This document shows, in pieces, positions 7,796-17,084 of a stretch of DNA of 64,000 nt. The stretch comes from a virus. The notes beneath the pieces were generated by a model that was given only the letters and a program-made list of their open reading frames with translations, searched no databases and was not told where the DNA came from. The position numbers were made by a program, and so were the translations under genes. Each line of letters begins with the position of its first letter. Within the stretch, counting starts at the first letter, position 1. Location of the stretch: positions 1-64,000 of IMG/VR virus record IMGVR_UViG_3300028384_000657. One strand, written 5' to 3'.

Positions 7796-9248
7796 GAAAA
7801 ATGAAGTATATCTCAAGGTTGAGGCAGAACCTGGATTAAATTATGAACTGTCAGACTTTTTCACATTCGAGATAGAGTCTGCAAAGTACATGCAAAAGAC
7901 TCGTCGCTATAAAGGATGGGATGGAAAGATTCGTCTTTACTCTCCAGCGACAGGTGAAATTTATGTTGGTCTTATTGATTACCTTTTAGACTGGGCGGAT
8001 AAGAAGGGATACAAATATCGAATGGAAGACTGTCCTTATTTTGGACATCCATTAGAACGAGATGATATGATCACTCCCAGGTCGGTTGTAGGGTTCGTAA
8101 AATCACTGTGCCTACCCCCGAATCTTCAGGTTCGAGATTATCAATATAAGGCGATATACGAAGCGTTACGATATAACAGACGATTGTTGTTATCCCCAAC
8201 AGCATCAGGCAAGTCTCTGATGATCTACGCATTGGTTAGATTTCATACTAATGTGGATAGGAATGTTTTAATTGTCGTTCCCACTACCTCTCTTGTCGAA
8301 CAAATGTACAAAGACTTTGAGGAATATGGATGGATGGCGACCAAAGATTGCCACAAAATATATGCGGGGCAAGAAAAATACACGGATCATAGCGTGGTAA
8401 TTACCACTTGGCAGTCTATCTACAAGGAACCGCGTAAGTGGTTTGATAGGTTTGATGTCGTCATTGGAGACGAGGCGCACCAATTCAAAGCTAAATCTCT
8501 TACTACGTTGATGTCTAAGTTGCATGAATGTAAATACAGGATTGGTTTTACTGGAACGTTAGATGGTGCTAATGTAAATCAACTAGTATTAGAAGGATTA
8601 TTTGGACGTTGCTCTCAAGTAACTAGAACTAATGAATTGATGAAACAGGGATATGTCGCAAAACTAAAAGTAAAAATTATATTGTGTAAGCACGAAGAAA
8701 AAATATTTGAGGGATATCAAGACGAGATTGGATATCTAGTCGAACATGAAGGTAGGAATAAATTCATTCGTAATTTAGCATTAGATCTCGAAGGAAATAC
8801 TCTGGTCCTTTTTAACTATGTAGAACGCCATGGCATCCCTCTGTATGAACTGATAAATAGTTCCACGGACAAACCAGTTCATTTTGTTCATGGTGGTGTG
8901 GATGTAGAAGATCGCGAAGAGATTCGCAGATTAACGGAACTTTCCACAAACTCCATTATTATTGCCTCGTATGGAACTTTCTCTACAGGCATCAACATTA
9001 AAAGATTACACAATGTGATTTTTGCCAGTCCGTCTAAGTCCAGAGTGAGGAACCTTCAATCTATAGGTCGTGTTCTAAGGAAAGGGGAAAATAAATCACA
9101 AGCAACATTATATGATATTGCGGATGACATCTCTACTGATAGAGGTAATAATTACACCCTCAATCATTTGACAGAGAGAGTCAAGGTATATAACGAAGAA
9201 AAATTTCAGTATGAAATCATAGACGTAAAATTAAAAGCTTATGATTAG
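7776..9248 (+). CDS. uvsW: RNA-DNA and DNA-DNA helicase UvsW
   Basis: 490 residues (T4: 503). N-terminal UvsW-specific domain (~1-100), then superfamily 2 helicase motifs: DYQYKAIYEAL (Q-like), Walker A PTASGKS 141-147, VVPTTSLVEQ (Ia), GDEAH 231-235, FTGTLDG (III), and C-terminal motifs GTFSTGINIKRLHNV and QSIGRVLRKGE (VI). It unwinds R-loops and branched recombination intermediates, switching replication from origin- to recombination-dependent mode. Confidence 0.95.
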   Translation: MDLLIRKKNEVYLKVEAEPGLNYELSDFFTFEIESAKYMQKTRRYKGWDGKIRLYSPATGEIYVGLIDYLLDWADKKGYKYRMEDCPYFGHPLERDDMITPRSVVGFVKSLCLPPNLQVRDYQYKAIYEALRYNRRLLLSPTASGKSLMIYALVRFHTNVDRNVLIVVPTTSLVEQMYKDFEEYGWMATKDCHKIYAGQEKYTDHSVVITTWQSIYKEPRKWFDRFDVVIGDEAHQFKAKSLTTLMSKLHECKYRIGFTGTLDGANVNQLVLEGLFGRCSQVTRTNELMKQGYVAKLKVKIILCKHEEKIFEGYQDEIGYLVEHEGRNKFIRNLALDLEGNTLVLFNYVERHGIPLYELINSSTDKPVHFVHGGVDVEDREEIRRLTELSTNSIIIASYGTFSTGINIKRLHNVIFASPSKSRVRNLQSIGRVLRKGENKSQATLYDIADDISTDRGNNYTLNHLTERVKVYNEEKFQYEIIDVKLKAYD

Positions 9249-9678
9249 TTACGCAAAACACGACGAAGAATTTTACGGTATCTTCAAACTCGTCAATGGA
9301 GAGGAAGTACTTGGTAAAGCAATCCTAACTCAGGATGAAGTGGAGAGTCTTGTCTTCATTCAAGATCCTGTCTGTGTTCAAGTTGTTACCAAAGAAAATG
9401 AAGATGGTAAGATGACACGCGGTATGGGATTCACAAAGTGGATGCAGTTATCTGACGAAGACTTTTATATTATCAGAGAAAAAGATATTATTACAGTATC
9501 TTCTATGAGTAAAGAAGTTATATTCATGTATGAAAGTTTTGTATCGGATGACGACCCGCTCCTAGGAAAAAAGAAACTTAAGACTGATCCCGATAACGCT
9601 CTAGGGTATGTCGGAACTATTGATCAAGCAAGAAAATTGTTTGAAAAGATCTTTAAAGATAAGCCTAGTAACTCTTGA
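9241..9678 (+). CDS. Sm-fold-like small protein of unknown function
   Basis: 145 residues. Residues 10-35 (FYGIFKLVNGEEVLGKAILTQDE) form the beta-hairpin pattern of Sm/LSm-like barrels: a strand, a Gly-Glu-Glu turn, then a strand. A further ...IQDPVCVQVV... and a ...W..L...FYIIREKDIITV strand follow. Three other genes here (18699, 31163, 31491) show the same pattern. It overlaps the end of uvsW by 8 bases and precedes gene 55. RNA binding is an inference only. Confidence 0.6.
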   Translation: MISYAKHDEEFYGIFKLVNGEEVLGKAILTQDEVESLVFIQDPVCVQVVTKENEDGKMTRGMGFTKWMQLSDEDFYIIREKDIITVSSMSKEVIFMYESFVSDDDPLLGKKKLKTDPDNALGYVGTIDQARKLFEKIFKDKPSNS

Positions 9679-9705
9679 ACCCTTACATGGTTATTCTACT
9701 GAGAA

Positions 9706-9733
9706 TTGACACTTCTGTCAAGTGTGCTATAAT
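9706..9733 (+). promoter_or_regulatory. Sigma-70 type promoter for gene 55
   Basis: TTGACA (9706-9711), 16-base spacer, TATAAT (9728-9733) with an extended -10 TG at 9725-9726. Both hexamers are perfect consensus. It would give early host-polymerase expression of the late sigma factor and possibly of 47/46. Confidence 0.9.
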
Positions 9734-9753
9734 AAACACAAAGCAAAGACATT

Positions 9754-10254
9754 ATGAAAACTGGTAGACAAAAGAAACAACACTACGTTGATAACCAAGA
9801 GTTTCTCGCTGAGATCATTAAGTATCGTGATCTTGTTCAACTAGCAGAAGCAAAAGGTCTGCCAAAACCTCGTGTCAATAATTATATTGGTGGTTGCTTT
9901 CTAAAGATTGCAACACATTTATCATACAAACCAAATTTTATCAACTACATGTATAAGGATGACATGATTTGTGATGGAATTGAAAACTGTATTCAGTATA
10001 TCGATAATTTTAATCCAGAGAAATCTAGAAATCCTTTCGCATATTTTACTCAGATTGTGTACTTTGCTTTCTTGAGACGTATTGCAAAGGAAAAACGTCA
10101 GATGGATATTAAAGAGAAGATCATCGAGAAGTCAGGCTACGACGAAGTTATGCATATTGACGGCGATTCAAAAACCGAGTATAATTATATTAAGTCTAGA
10201 ATTGAATCAAATTCTAGGAATGTCCAACGCCGAGATCAACGTCGCGAATCCTGA
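9754..10254 (+). CDS. 55: Late-transcription sigma factor gp55
   Basis: 166 residues (T4: 185). Shows the gp55/sigma region 2-like core: NNYIGGCFLKIATHLSYKPNF, then the -10-recognition helix region DGIENCIQYIDNFNPEKSRNPFAYFTQIVYFAFLRRIAKEKRQ, which parallels sigma-70 region 2.2-2.4 (F.YFT..V..A..R.I..EK). It directs RNA polymerase, with clamp gp45, to TATAAATA late promoters. Tail Arg-rich. Its own start region carries a perfect early promoter. Confidence 0.93.
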   Translation: MKTGRQKKQHYVDNQEFLAEIIKYRDLVQLAEAKGLPKPRVNNYIGGCFLKIATHLSYKPNFINYMYKDDMICDGIENCIQYIDNFNPEKSRNPFAYFTQIVYFAFLRRIAKEKRQMDIKEKIIEKSGYDEVMHIDGDSKTEYNYIKSRIESNSRNVQRRDQRRES

Positions 10255-10257
10255 TTA

Positions 10258-11292
10258 ATGAAAGTCCTCCTGATTACTGATCAACACTTTGGTGTTCGTA
10301 ACGACAATCAGTTTTTTATAAATCATTATAAAAAGTTTTATGGTGAAATTGTAATTCCTTTTTTGAAAGCATCTGGTATCTCCACAGTCATCTGTCTTGG
10401 AGATACCTTTGATCGTCGTAGATCAATTAACTTTATGTCTCTAGATGAGGCGAAGAAGATGTGGTTTGATCCTCTAGAGGAAATGAGTGTCAAAATGCAC
10501 ATGCTTGTAGGAAACCATGATATCTACTACAAAAACACTTTACGAGTTAACGCCCCAAGTGAATTACTTGGACAGTACAGCAACATCACAGTCCACGATA
10601 GACCTACTACCATTGACGTTGATGGTCTTCCTATACTTCTTTTGCCTTGGATATGTGACGAAAACTACGACGAATCCTTACGATCTATTACAGAAAGTCC
10701 TGCTACTGTCGTTATGGGCCATCTTGAGTTTAACGGGTTTGAAGCACATCCTGGTCATATGATGGAAACGGGAATGGATCATTCCATTTTCAAAAAGTTT
10801 GATAAAGTGTTCAGTGGGCACTATCATATGAAGTCGAAGCGTGATAATGTAGTCTATCTTGGTAATCCATATCAACTGTATTGGAATGACTACGCATCAA
10901 AAAGAGGATTCCACGTCCTCGACACTGACACTCTCAAAACTACTTTTTACAGAAATCCCTTTACTACTTTTCATAAGTTGTATTATAATGACGGGGTTGC
11001 TATACCAGATCACCGAGAACTGGAGGGAACATTCGTCAAACTAATCGTAGAAGATAAGGGAGACTATGCTAAGTTTGATTATGCCGTGAATCAACTTCAA
11101 AGCATGGGTTTAGCAGATCTAAAAATTATTGAAGATCTCAGTCTGGACCTTGAAAACGGCAATGCTGTGGTAGAATCCGAAGATACTTTGTCTTTGTTAG
11201 ATAACTACATAGATGAGATAGACCTTAAAGTTAACAAGGGAAATGTCAAATCTGTTATGCGTTCACTCTACATGGAAGCATCGGAGCTATAA
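10258..11292 (+). CDS. 47: Recombination endonuclease subunit gp47 (Mre11-like)
   Basis: 344 residues (T4: 339). Calcineurin-type metallophosphoesterase motifs are intact: DQH 8-10, GDTFDRR 48-54, GNHD 85-88, and later GHLEFNG and SGHYHMK. It is the nuclease of the gp46/gp47 complex that resects ends for recombination-dependent replication. Starts three bases after the gene 55 stop and abuts the next gene. Confidence 0.96.
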   Translation: MKVLLITDQHFGVRNDNQFFINHYKKFYGEIVIPFLKASGISTVICLGDTFDRRRSINFMSLDEAKKMWFDPLEEMSVKMHMLVGNHDIYYKNTLRVNAPSELLGQYSNITVHDRPTTIDVDGLPILLLPWICDENYDESLRSITESPATVVMGHLEFNGFEAHPGHMMETGMDHSIFKKFDKVFSGHYHMKSKRDNVVYLGNPYQLYWNDYASKRGFHVLDTDTLKTTFYRNPFTTFHKLYYNDGVAIPDHRELEGTFVKLIVEDKGDYAKFDYAVNQLQSMGLADLKIIEDLSLDLENGNAVVESEDTLSLLDNYIDEIDLKVNKGNVKSVMRSLYMEASEL

Positions 11293-11553
11293 ATGTTTAT
11301 TTTAACAGAAGAATCCACTGGCGGAGTCTTTGCTGTACAAGACAAACGGAACGAATTTAAAAGAATCGTTCAATGTTTTGAAGATAAAGATGACGCTGAA
11401 AGATATCTGGTATTATTAGAAGGTGATAACTATCCAGATCAATTACAAATTATGGAAGTAGAACCAGAAGTCATCGCTTTTAATTGTGTAAACCATGGTT
11501 ATGAATATACTGTTGTAACTCCTAACGACTTTGTGATCCCCGACATACTATGA
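11293..11553 (+). CDS. DUF3110-like small protein between 47 and 46
   Basis: 86 residues. The pattern GGVFAVQD...IVQCFEDKDDAERYLVLLEGDNYPDQLQIMEVE, then C..HGYEYTVV, resembles the small cyanobacterial DUF3110 family (FEsedDAtRfalLLEaqdfP...). That likeness is from memory. The start directly follows the gp47 stop and the end overlaps gp46 as ATGA, so the three are co-translated; a link to the nuclease complex is possible but unproven. Confidence 0.65.
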   Translation: MFILTEESTGGVFAVQDKRNEFKRIVQCFEDKDDAERYLVLLEGDNYPDQLQIMEVEPEVIAFNCVNHGYEYTVVTPNDFVIPDIL

Positions 11554-13271
11554 TTGTATTTGAAACTATCCGCTGGAAGAATTTTTTATCTACAGGTGAC
11601 CAGTGGACAGAAATTAAACTAGACGAAACAACATCAACGTTGATCGTCGGACAGAATGGTGCTGGAAAATCGACTATGCTCGATGCACTGTGTTTTGGTC
11701 TGTTCAATAAACCATTTAGAAAAATCAACCGTGGACAGTTGGTAAACAGTATCAACGAAAAGGGTCTGAAGGTTGAAGTGTGCTTTACTATAGGTCGTGA
11801 TGATTATCGGGTATTCCGAGGAGCAAAACCAAATGTCTTTGAACTTTATCGAAACAATAAACTGGTCGATCAGGACGCTGCTGCCAAAGACACGCAGAAG
11901 TACTTGGAGCAATCAGTGCTCAAACTCAATTTCAAAAGTTTCACTCAAGTCGTTATACTCGGATCATCAACTTTTGTCCCCTTCATGCAACTCCCTGCCT
12001 CTCACAGGCGAGAAGTTATTGAAGATCTACTTGACATCAACATCTTCTCAAACATGAATTCTTTGCTGAAGGATCGTATCCGAACAGCACAAGGACAGAG
12101 TAAAGATTGCGTTCATATGTTGAGTCTTGCAGAAGAGAAAGTTAATAGTCAAGAGAGACTAATTGAATCTCTCCAGCAAGTTAATAATACACGTCAGAAA
12201 GAGAAGTTAGAAAAATATACCAACAATAAGAATTTAATTGCTGAACACCAGCAAGCAAAAGTATCTAAAGAGAATGAACTTTCTGAGTTAGAATCTCAGA
12301 TCAAAGACGTTACTAGTCACAAAGAACTCTTGAGTAGTTTGAGACAGTCACAGTCTGATATCAACTCGGAACTGAAATCTGCTGCCAAAGAATTAAAGTT
12401 CTTTAAATCACATGACGAGTGCCCTACTTGCTCTCAGCAGATTGAACCTGCATTTAAGAATGCTGTAATCGGTGGTCTTGAGGGTAAAGGTAAGAACCTA
12501 ACTAAGCAGTTTAAGTCTATCACCACCGAGATTGCTGATGCTGTATCGATTGTAGAAAAGATGGAAGATCTTTCTACCAATTGTCATAATGTTCGATCTC
12601 AGATTAGTTCTTCTGAGAGAGAAGTTGTACGTCTAGAGATGGAGAATCTTCAACTTGATAAGGAGATGATCGAACTACAAACTAACACTCCTAACCTTGA
12701 TAAGGAAAAATCATCTCTGGTTGAGTTTGAAGGTCAGTTGAAATCTACAAAAAACGACTGTAGTGAGATCAATCAAACCTTAGATGAGTATCAGGTTGTG
12801 TCATCTTTGTTGAGAGATTCTGGAATCAAAAGTCAGATTATCAAAAAATATGTGCCTGTATTCAATAATCTTATCAATAAATACCTGCATAGCATGGATT
12901 TCTTTGTCAACTTTACCCTTGATGAAGAATTTAATGAAGTTATTAAAAGTAGATTTCGTGATGAGTTCTCATATGCTTCCTTCTCTGAGGGAGAGAAGCA
13001 AAAGATCGATCTCGCTTTGCTTTTTACATGGCGAGAAGTCGCTAGGATGAAAAATAGTGTTGCCACCAATCTACTCATACTTGATGAGGTATTTGATAGT
13101 TCTCTCGATACAGAGGGCACTAATGAACTGTTTAAGATTTTGCGTAGTCTTGGGAGTGATACTAATGTCTTTGTTATTTCGCACAAAGGGGATATTCTTG
13201 TAGATAAATTTTTAAGGACAATCAAATTTGAAAAAGTCAATGACTTCTCAAAAATGTCAGACGATTCGTAA
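11550..13271 (+). CDS. 46: Recombination endonuclease subunit gp46 (Rad50-like ATPase)
   Basis: 573 residues (T4: 560). Walker A GQNGAGKST at 34-42, Q-loop region, two coiled-coil arms flanking the zinc hook CPTC near residue 290, then the signature SFSEGEKQKIDLALLF and Walker B NLLILDEVFDSSLD, D-loop and H-loop (VFVISHK). It powers gp47 nuclease on DNA ends. Full length and intact. Confidence 0.96.
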   Translation: MIVFETIRWKNFLSTGDQWTEIKLDETTSTLIVGQNGAGKSTMLDALCFGLFNKPFRKINRGQLVNSINEKGLKVEVCFTIGRDDYRVFRGAKPNVFELYRNNKLVDQDAAAKDTQKYLEQSVLKLNFKSFTQVVILGSSTFVPFMQLPASHRREVIEDLLDINIFSNMNSLLKDRIRTAQGQSKDCVHMLSLAEEKVNSQERLIESLQQVNNTRQKEKLEKYTNNKNLIAEHQQAKVSKENELSELESQIKDVTSHKELLSSLRQSQSDINSELKSAAKELKFFKSHDECPTCSQQIEPAFKNAVIGGLEGKGKNLTKQFKSITTEIADAVSIVEKMEDLSTNCHNVRSQISSSEREVVRLEMENLQLDKEMIELQTNTPNLDKEKSSLVEFEGQLKSTKNDCSEINQTLDEYQVVSSLLRDSGIKSQIIKKYVPVFNNLINKYLHSMDFFVNFTLDEEFNEVIKSRFRDEFSYASFSEGEKQKIDLALLFTWREVARMKNSVATNLLILDEVFDSSLDTEGTNELFKILRSLGSDTNVFVISHKGDILVDKFLRTIKFEKVNDFSKMSDDS

Positions 13272-13485
13272 AGCGTGGCGAGTCTGGGCAAAAGCATTAG
13301 GGCAGAAAGATGGACGAAACGACAGAGAGGCTGATACTATTGCTGGCATACGCACCCTTATTTTTGTTTCTTACATGGTTACAAACATCGCTATTGTGGC
13401 TAATGCAGTAAGACATTGGGACAATCGACAAACTGTCCCCATGGTGGACCATGCCATTGACGATCGTGTTATACTTAACAAGTAA
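13240..13485 (+). CDS. Small membrane protein of unknown function
   Basis: 81 residues from ATG 13240 (a TTG at 13228 is also in frame). A basic, Trp-rich helix (IRKAWRVWAKALGQKDGRNDREAD) is followed by one membrane segment (TLIFVSYMVTNIAIVANAV) and a short polar tail. Overlaps the gp46 end by 32 bases. No family function is known to me. Confidence 0.7.
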   Translation: MTSQKCQTIRKAWRVWAKALGQKDGRNDREADTIAGIRTLIFVSYMVTNIAIVANAVRHWDNRQTVPMVDHAIDDRVILNK

Positions 13486-13497
13486 TCGAAAGAAAGC

Positions 13498-15657
13498 ATG
13501 ATCAACACCGAAGTCAAAGGAACCCTCGCCAAATTGTTGGCAACCGAAAATCTGACTGTGGAACACCGCAAAGTCAGTACTGCATACTTTGATGTTGATG
13601 AACGGGTTCTGTGTCTTCCTATCTGGGAGCGTGCTTCTAGCACTGTATATGATCTCCTGGTAGGTCATGAGGTTGGTCATGCTCTCTACACCCCTCCAGA
13701 GGACTACTCAGACGCTCCTAAGGCGTTTATGAACGTCCTAGAGGATGCTCGTATCGAGCGTATGATGAAGCAGACATATCCTGGTCTTCGTCAAACTTTC
13801 TTTGAAGGTTACAAAGAATTGTGGGAAGATGATTTCTTCGGAGTCTCGGAAGATGAACTTCCCTACATCCCATTCATCGATCGTATCAACCTGTATTTCA
13901 AAGGTAATAACCTGGTTGAATTTTCTGATGAAGAGATGCCATATGTTGTACGTGCTGGACAAACTAAGACTTTCCGAGAAGTTATTGACCTTGCTGTAGA
14001 GATCTATGAGTTCTCTAAGCAGAAGCAAGAGGAAAAGGATGATGATTTCCAAACACCTCCTGAACGAGATACTGATAATAACACCACTGCAGATGATGAA
14101 GTTCAGGTAGGTAATACTGAGGATGAAGATAAAGAGTGGCCTACAGAGAGCGATCCAGAAAGTGATCATCGTAGTGATCGAGACTTTTCTGATGATGAGG
14201 ATCCCGATTTAGATACTCCTAGTTACAGTCAGGAGGAGACTGGTGGTAGCGACTTTGATGAAACTGAAAGTATCACCGACAGCGCACTTCAAGAGTCTCT
14301 GTCACGTCTTATCTCTGATGATGCTAAGGAATGGGTCTATCTAGATCTGCCTCAGTTCAATTATCGTGACTTTACTGAAGGATATGATGACATTCAAAAA
14401 GATCTGAAGAAGTGGTTTGATCGTAGTATTGACGGATTTGTTGATATTGACAACTATGATTACTTCCATAAAAATGTTGCATACGCCGTAGACAAATATA
14501 CTTCCTTTAAGAAAGATGCACAGAAGTCTGTGAACTATCTTGTTAAACAGTTTGAGATGAAGAAGTCTGCTGATGAATACAAGCGTTCTGCAACTTCTAA
14601 GACAGGTGTTATTGATACAAATAAACTGTTCAAATATAAGTTGACTGATGATATCTTTAAGAAAGTTACTGTTGTGCCTGAAGGTAAGAACCATGGTTTG
14701 GTGATGTATCTGGACTGGTCTGGTTCTATGCAGTATCAATTGCTTGATACATTAAAGCAAACTTACAACCTCATTTGGTTCTGTCGCAAGGCAAATATTC
14801 CCTTCCGTGTGTATGGATTCCAAAGTGGATTGCGTCCAGAACAAGCTCCTCCCGTTAATCATAATAGGGGTGTTGGTATTACTCTTGCTGAGGACTTCAA
14901 ACTTTTTGAGTTCTTCTCTTCTCGTCAGAATCGACAGTCCCTGGATGAATCCATGCGACTAGTTTGGACTCAAGTATTTGCTTTTGCTGGTCATCGTATT
15001 CCATATTGCAACAAGTACACACTTGGCGGAACTCCTTTGGTCGAAGCGGTTCTTTGCACTCGTCAGATTGCACAAGAACTTAAAAAGGTTGAACAAGTTC
15101 AGAAGGTTACTATCATCTCTCTTACTGATGGTGAGTCTAATCCAATGATGTTTGCTCAGAAAATTGACGCTAGTAATGATTATCTTGGCAGAGAATATAA
15201 GAACACCTATCTGTGTCATCAGATCAGTAAAGTCTTTATTCTTCGTGATCCTGTTACTGGGTATTCTCGTAAAATCAATCCCTCTGCATATTACACTACT
15301 AAAGAGATTGTTTCTTTCTATAGAGAGATTACTGATTACAATTGGATTGGTATTCGTATCTGTAATAAAGGTGAACTCACACGTCTAATTCGTTACTTCG
15401 ATATGCAAGTTGATGAAGATGCCATCGATAAGCAGTGGAGGAAGGATAAGTTTGCCTCTCTGAAGAATGTTGCTGGATTTACTGAGTCTTTCTATATGCC
15501 TGATAAGAATACGGGCATGGGAACTACAGAACTTAATGTCAATCAGAAGAGTGAAGTTGCTACTAAATCTGAGTTGACTCGTGCTTTCAAAAAGCATATG
15601 GGTTCTAAGATGATGAACAAGACTGTTCTGAATGCATTCATAGACCAGATCGCATAG
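13498..15657 (+). CDS. CobT-like protein with HExxH metallopeptidase motif and VWA domain
   Basis: 719 residues. Residues 57-61 HEVGH with the downstream NVLEDARIERMM (79-90) form a gluzincin-like zinc site. Residues ~170-275 are an extremely acidic Asp/Glu/Ser linker. A von Willebrand A domain begins at ~402 with MIDAS DWSGS (406-410), a GGTPLVEA threonine loop near 510 and LTDGES near 541. Acidic linker plus C-terminal VWA is the layout of cobaltochelatase subunit CobT. Together with the next gene (CobS-type AAA+) it resembles MoxR/CobS-VWA chaperone pairs. Substrate unknown. Confidence 0.75.
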   Translation: MINTEVKGTLAKLLATENLTVEHRKVSTAYFDVDERVLCLPIWERASSTVYDLLVGHEVGHALYTPPEDYSDAPKAFMNVLEDARIERMMKQTYPGLRQTFFEGYKELWEDDFFGVSEDELPYIPFIDRINLYFKGNNLVEFSDEEMPYVVRAGQTKTFREVIDLAVEIYEFSKQKQEEKDDDFQTPPERDTDNNTTADDEVQVGNTEDEDKEWPTESDPESDHRSDRDFSDDEDPDLDTPSYSQEETGGSDFDETESITDSALQESLSRLISDDAKEWVYLDLPQFNYRDFTEGYDDIQKDLKKWFDRSIDGFVDIDNYDYFHKNVAYAVDKYTSFKKDAQKSVNYLVKQFEMKKSADEYKRSATSKTGVIDTNKLFKYKLTDDIFKKVTVVPEGKNHGLVMYLDWSGSMQYQLLDTLKQTYNLIWFCRKANIPFRVYGFQSGLRPEQAPPVNHNRGVGITLAEDFKLFEFFSSRQNRQSLDESMRLVWTQVFAFAGHRIPYCNKYTLGGTPLVEAVLCTRQIAQELKKVEQVQKVTIISLTDGESNPMMFAQKIDASNDYLGREYKNTYLCHQISKVFILRDPVTGYSRKINPSAYYTTKEIVSFYREITDYNWIGIRICNKGELTRLIRYFDMQVDEDAIDKQWRKDKFASLKNVAGFTESFYMPDKNTGMGTTELNVNQKSEVATKSELTRAFKKHMGSKMMNKTVLNAFIDQIA

Positions 15658-15664
15658 TGGCACA

Positions 15665-15682
15665 TGGGGTGGTCACACCCCA
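15665..15682. promoter_or_regulatory. Inverted repeat upstream of cobS
   Basis: Perfect 7-bp arms TGGGGTG/CACCCCA with GTCA loop. It overlaps the -35 position of the cobS promoter, and no U-run follows, so an operator is as likely as a terminator. Confidence 0.5.
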
Positions 15683-15690
15683 CATACATC

Positions 15691-15699
15691 TGCTATAAT
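15691..15699 (+). promoter_or_regulatory. Extended -10 promoter for cobS
   Basis: TGCTATAAT (15691-15699). The -35 region is poor (GGTCAC around 15671), as expected for an extended -10 or an activator-dependent promoter. Confidence 0.65.
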
Positions 15700-15723
15700 T
15701 AATTCATACAAACAAACAATCCA

Positions 15724-16803
15724 ATGCCTTTCGCCCCAAATCCTGTTACTACCGAAGACCTTGTTCAGTATCTCAATGAGCATGTCGGAACTGAAGTCGG
15801 ATGTAAGAACATCCGTGAGGCAGCAAAGCAATTGAACGTATCTTACGCTACTGCTTGCAAACGTCTTAAATCTTATAAATCAGGTACGGGCAAGTGGAAC
15901 CTGACCGCTCAAGAAATTGAGCGAGCATATGATGCTCCTTCTGCTCAACCTGCCGTCGAAATCTCTTACATCCCTGACACCGATGATTCCTACGTCCAGT
16001 TTGGTAACTTCGCTACTGTTAAAAAAATTATTCAGTCCCGTCTATTCTACCCTGCATTTATCACGGGTCTCTCGGGTAATGGTAAAACGCTCTCTGTTGA
16101 GCAAGCGTGTGCCTCAACAAAGCGAGAGTTGATTCGTGTCAACATCACCATCGAAACGGACGAAGATGATCTTATTGGCGGTTTCCGTCTCGTCAATGGC
16201 GATACTGTTTGGCACAATGGTCCTGTCATCGAAGCTCTGGAGAGGGGAGCTATTCTTCTTCTAGACGAGATCGACCTTGCCTCTAACAAGATTCTCTGTC
16301 TTCAGTCTGTCCTTGAGGGCAAGGGAGTGTTCCTCAAGAAAATTGGTAAATATGTAAAACCCGCTAAAGGATTCAATGTTATTGCAACTGCAAATACTAA
16401 AGGTAAAGGCAGCGATGACGGTCGCTTTGTTGGAACCAATGTTCTTAATGAAGCATTCCTTGAGCGTTTCCCAGTCACCTTCGAGCAAGATTATCCCGTT
16501 GCCTCTGTTGAGACAAAGATCCTTTTGAACGCTGGTGCTGACCAAGACTTTGCTGATAACCTGGTCAAGTGGGCAGGTGTGATCCGTAAAACTTTCTTCG
16601 ATGGTGGGGTTGATGAAGTCATTACCACTCGTCGTCTAGTTCATATTGTTCAGGCATTCGGTATCTTTGGTAATCGCTTGAATGCAATCAAGGCATGTGT
16701 CAATCGTTTTGATGATGACACTAAGCAATCCTTCCTGGATCTTTATACAAAGGTTGACGCAGGAGAGGAAACAGAGTACAATGATGAAGATGAATCCATC
16801 TGA
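15724..16803 (+). CDS. cobS: CobS-type AAA+ ATPase (MoxR family)
   Basis: 359 residues. An N-terminal helix-turn-helix-like region (KNIREAAKQLNVSYATACKRLKSY, 28-51) is followed by the AAA+ core: Walker A GLSGNGKT 115-122, Walker B LLLDEID 178-184, sensor 1 VIATANTKGKG and the arginine-finger region NEAFLERFPVTF. Cyanophages carry this gene widely, annotated as the cobalt-insertion subunit CobS. No CobN is in the window; the upstream neighbour is CobT/VWA-like, so an ATPase-adaptor machine acting on another target is at least as likely as B12 synthesis. Confidence 0.88.
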   Translation: MPFAPNPVTTEDLVQYLNEHVGTEVGCKNIREAAKQLNVSYATACKRLKSYKSGTGKWNLTAQEIERAYDAPSAQPAVEISYIPDTDDSYVQFGNFATVKKIIQSRLFYPAFITGLSGNGKTLSVEQACASTKRELIRVNITIETDEDDLIGGFRLVNGDTVWHNGPVIEALERGAILLLDEIDLASNKILCLQSVLEGKGVFLKKIGKYVKPAKGFNVIATANTKGKGSDDGRFVGTNVLNEAFLERFPVTFEQDYPVASVETKILLNAGADQDFADNLVKWAGVIRKTFFDGGVDEVITTRRLVHIVQAFGIFGNRLNAIKACVNRFDDDTKQSFLDLYTKVDAGEETEYNDEDESI

Positions 16804-16805
16804 TT

Positions 16806-17084
16806 ATGAAATACAATGAAGAGGAGCTCCTTAAGGAGATCCGAGACTATATCATTGGCACTTACAAACAGCACTATGCAACTGATAGTATTCAGACGCT
16901 AGACTTGATTGATGCCTGTGGAGACGCTGAAGCATTCTGTCGGAGTAATATTCTGAAGTATGCATCTCGATATGATAAGAAGGGAACTGCTCGTCGTGAT
17001 ATCATTAAGATCCTTCACTACGGTCTTCTCCTTCTTCATTTCAACGACAAATACGCATCCCCTACTGAAACTTATCCTCAATGA
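16806..17084 (+). CDS. DUF3310-like small protein
   Basis: 92 residues. The pattern YATDSIQTLDLIDACGDAEAFCRSNILKYASRYDKKGTARRDIIKILHYGLLLL resembles the phage DUF3310 family, in which a helix F...N..KY..R...KG...D..K..HY is conserved; sometimes annotated as a putative nucleotide kinase. The gene is coupled to the sliding clamp by ATGA overlap. Confidence 0.65.
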   Translation: MKYNEEELLKEIRDYIIGTYKQHYATDSIQTLDLIDACGDAEAFCRSNILKYASRYDKKGTARRDIIKILHYGLLLLHFNDKYASPTETYPQ

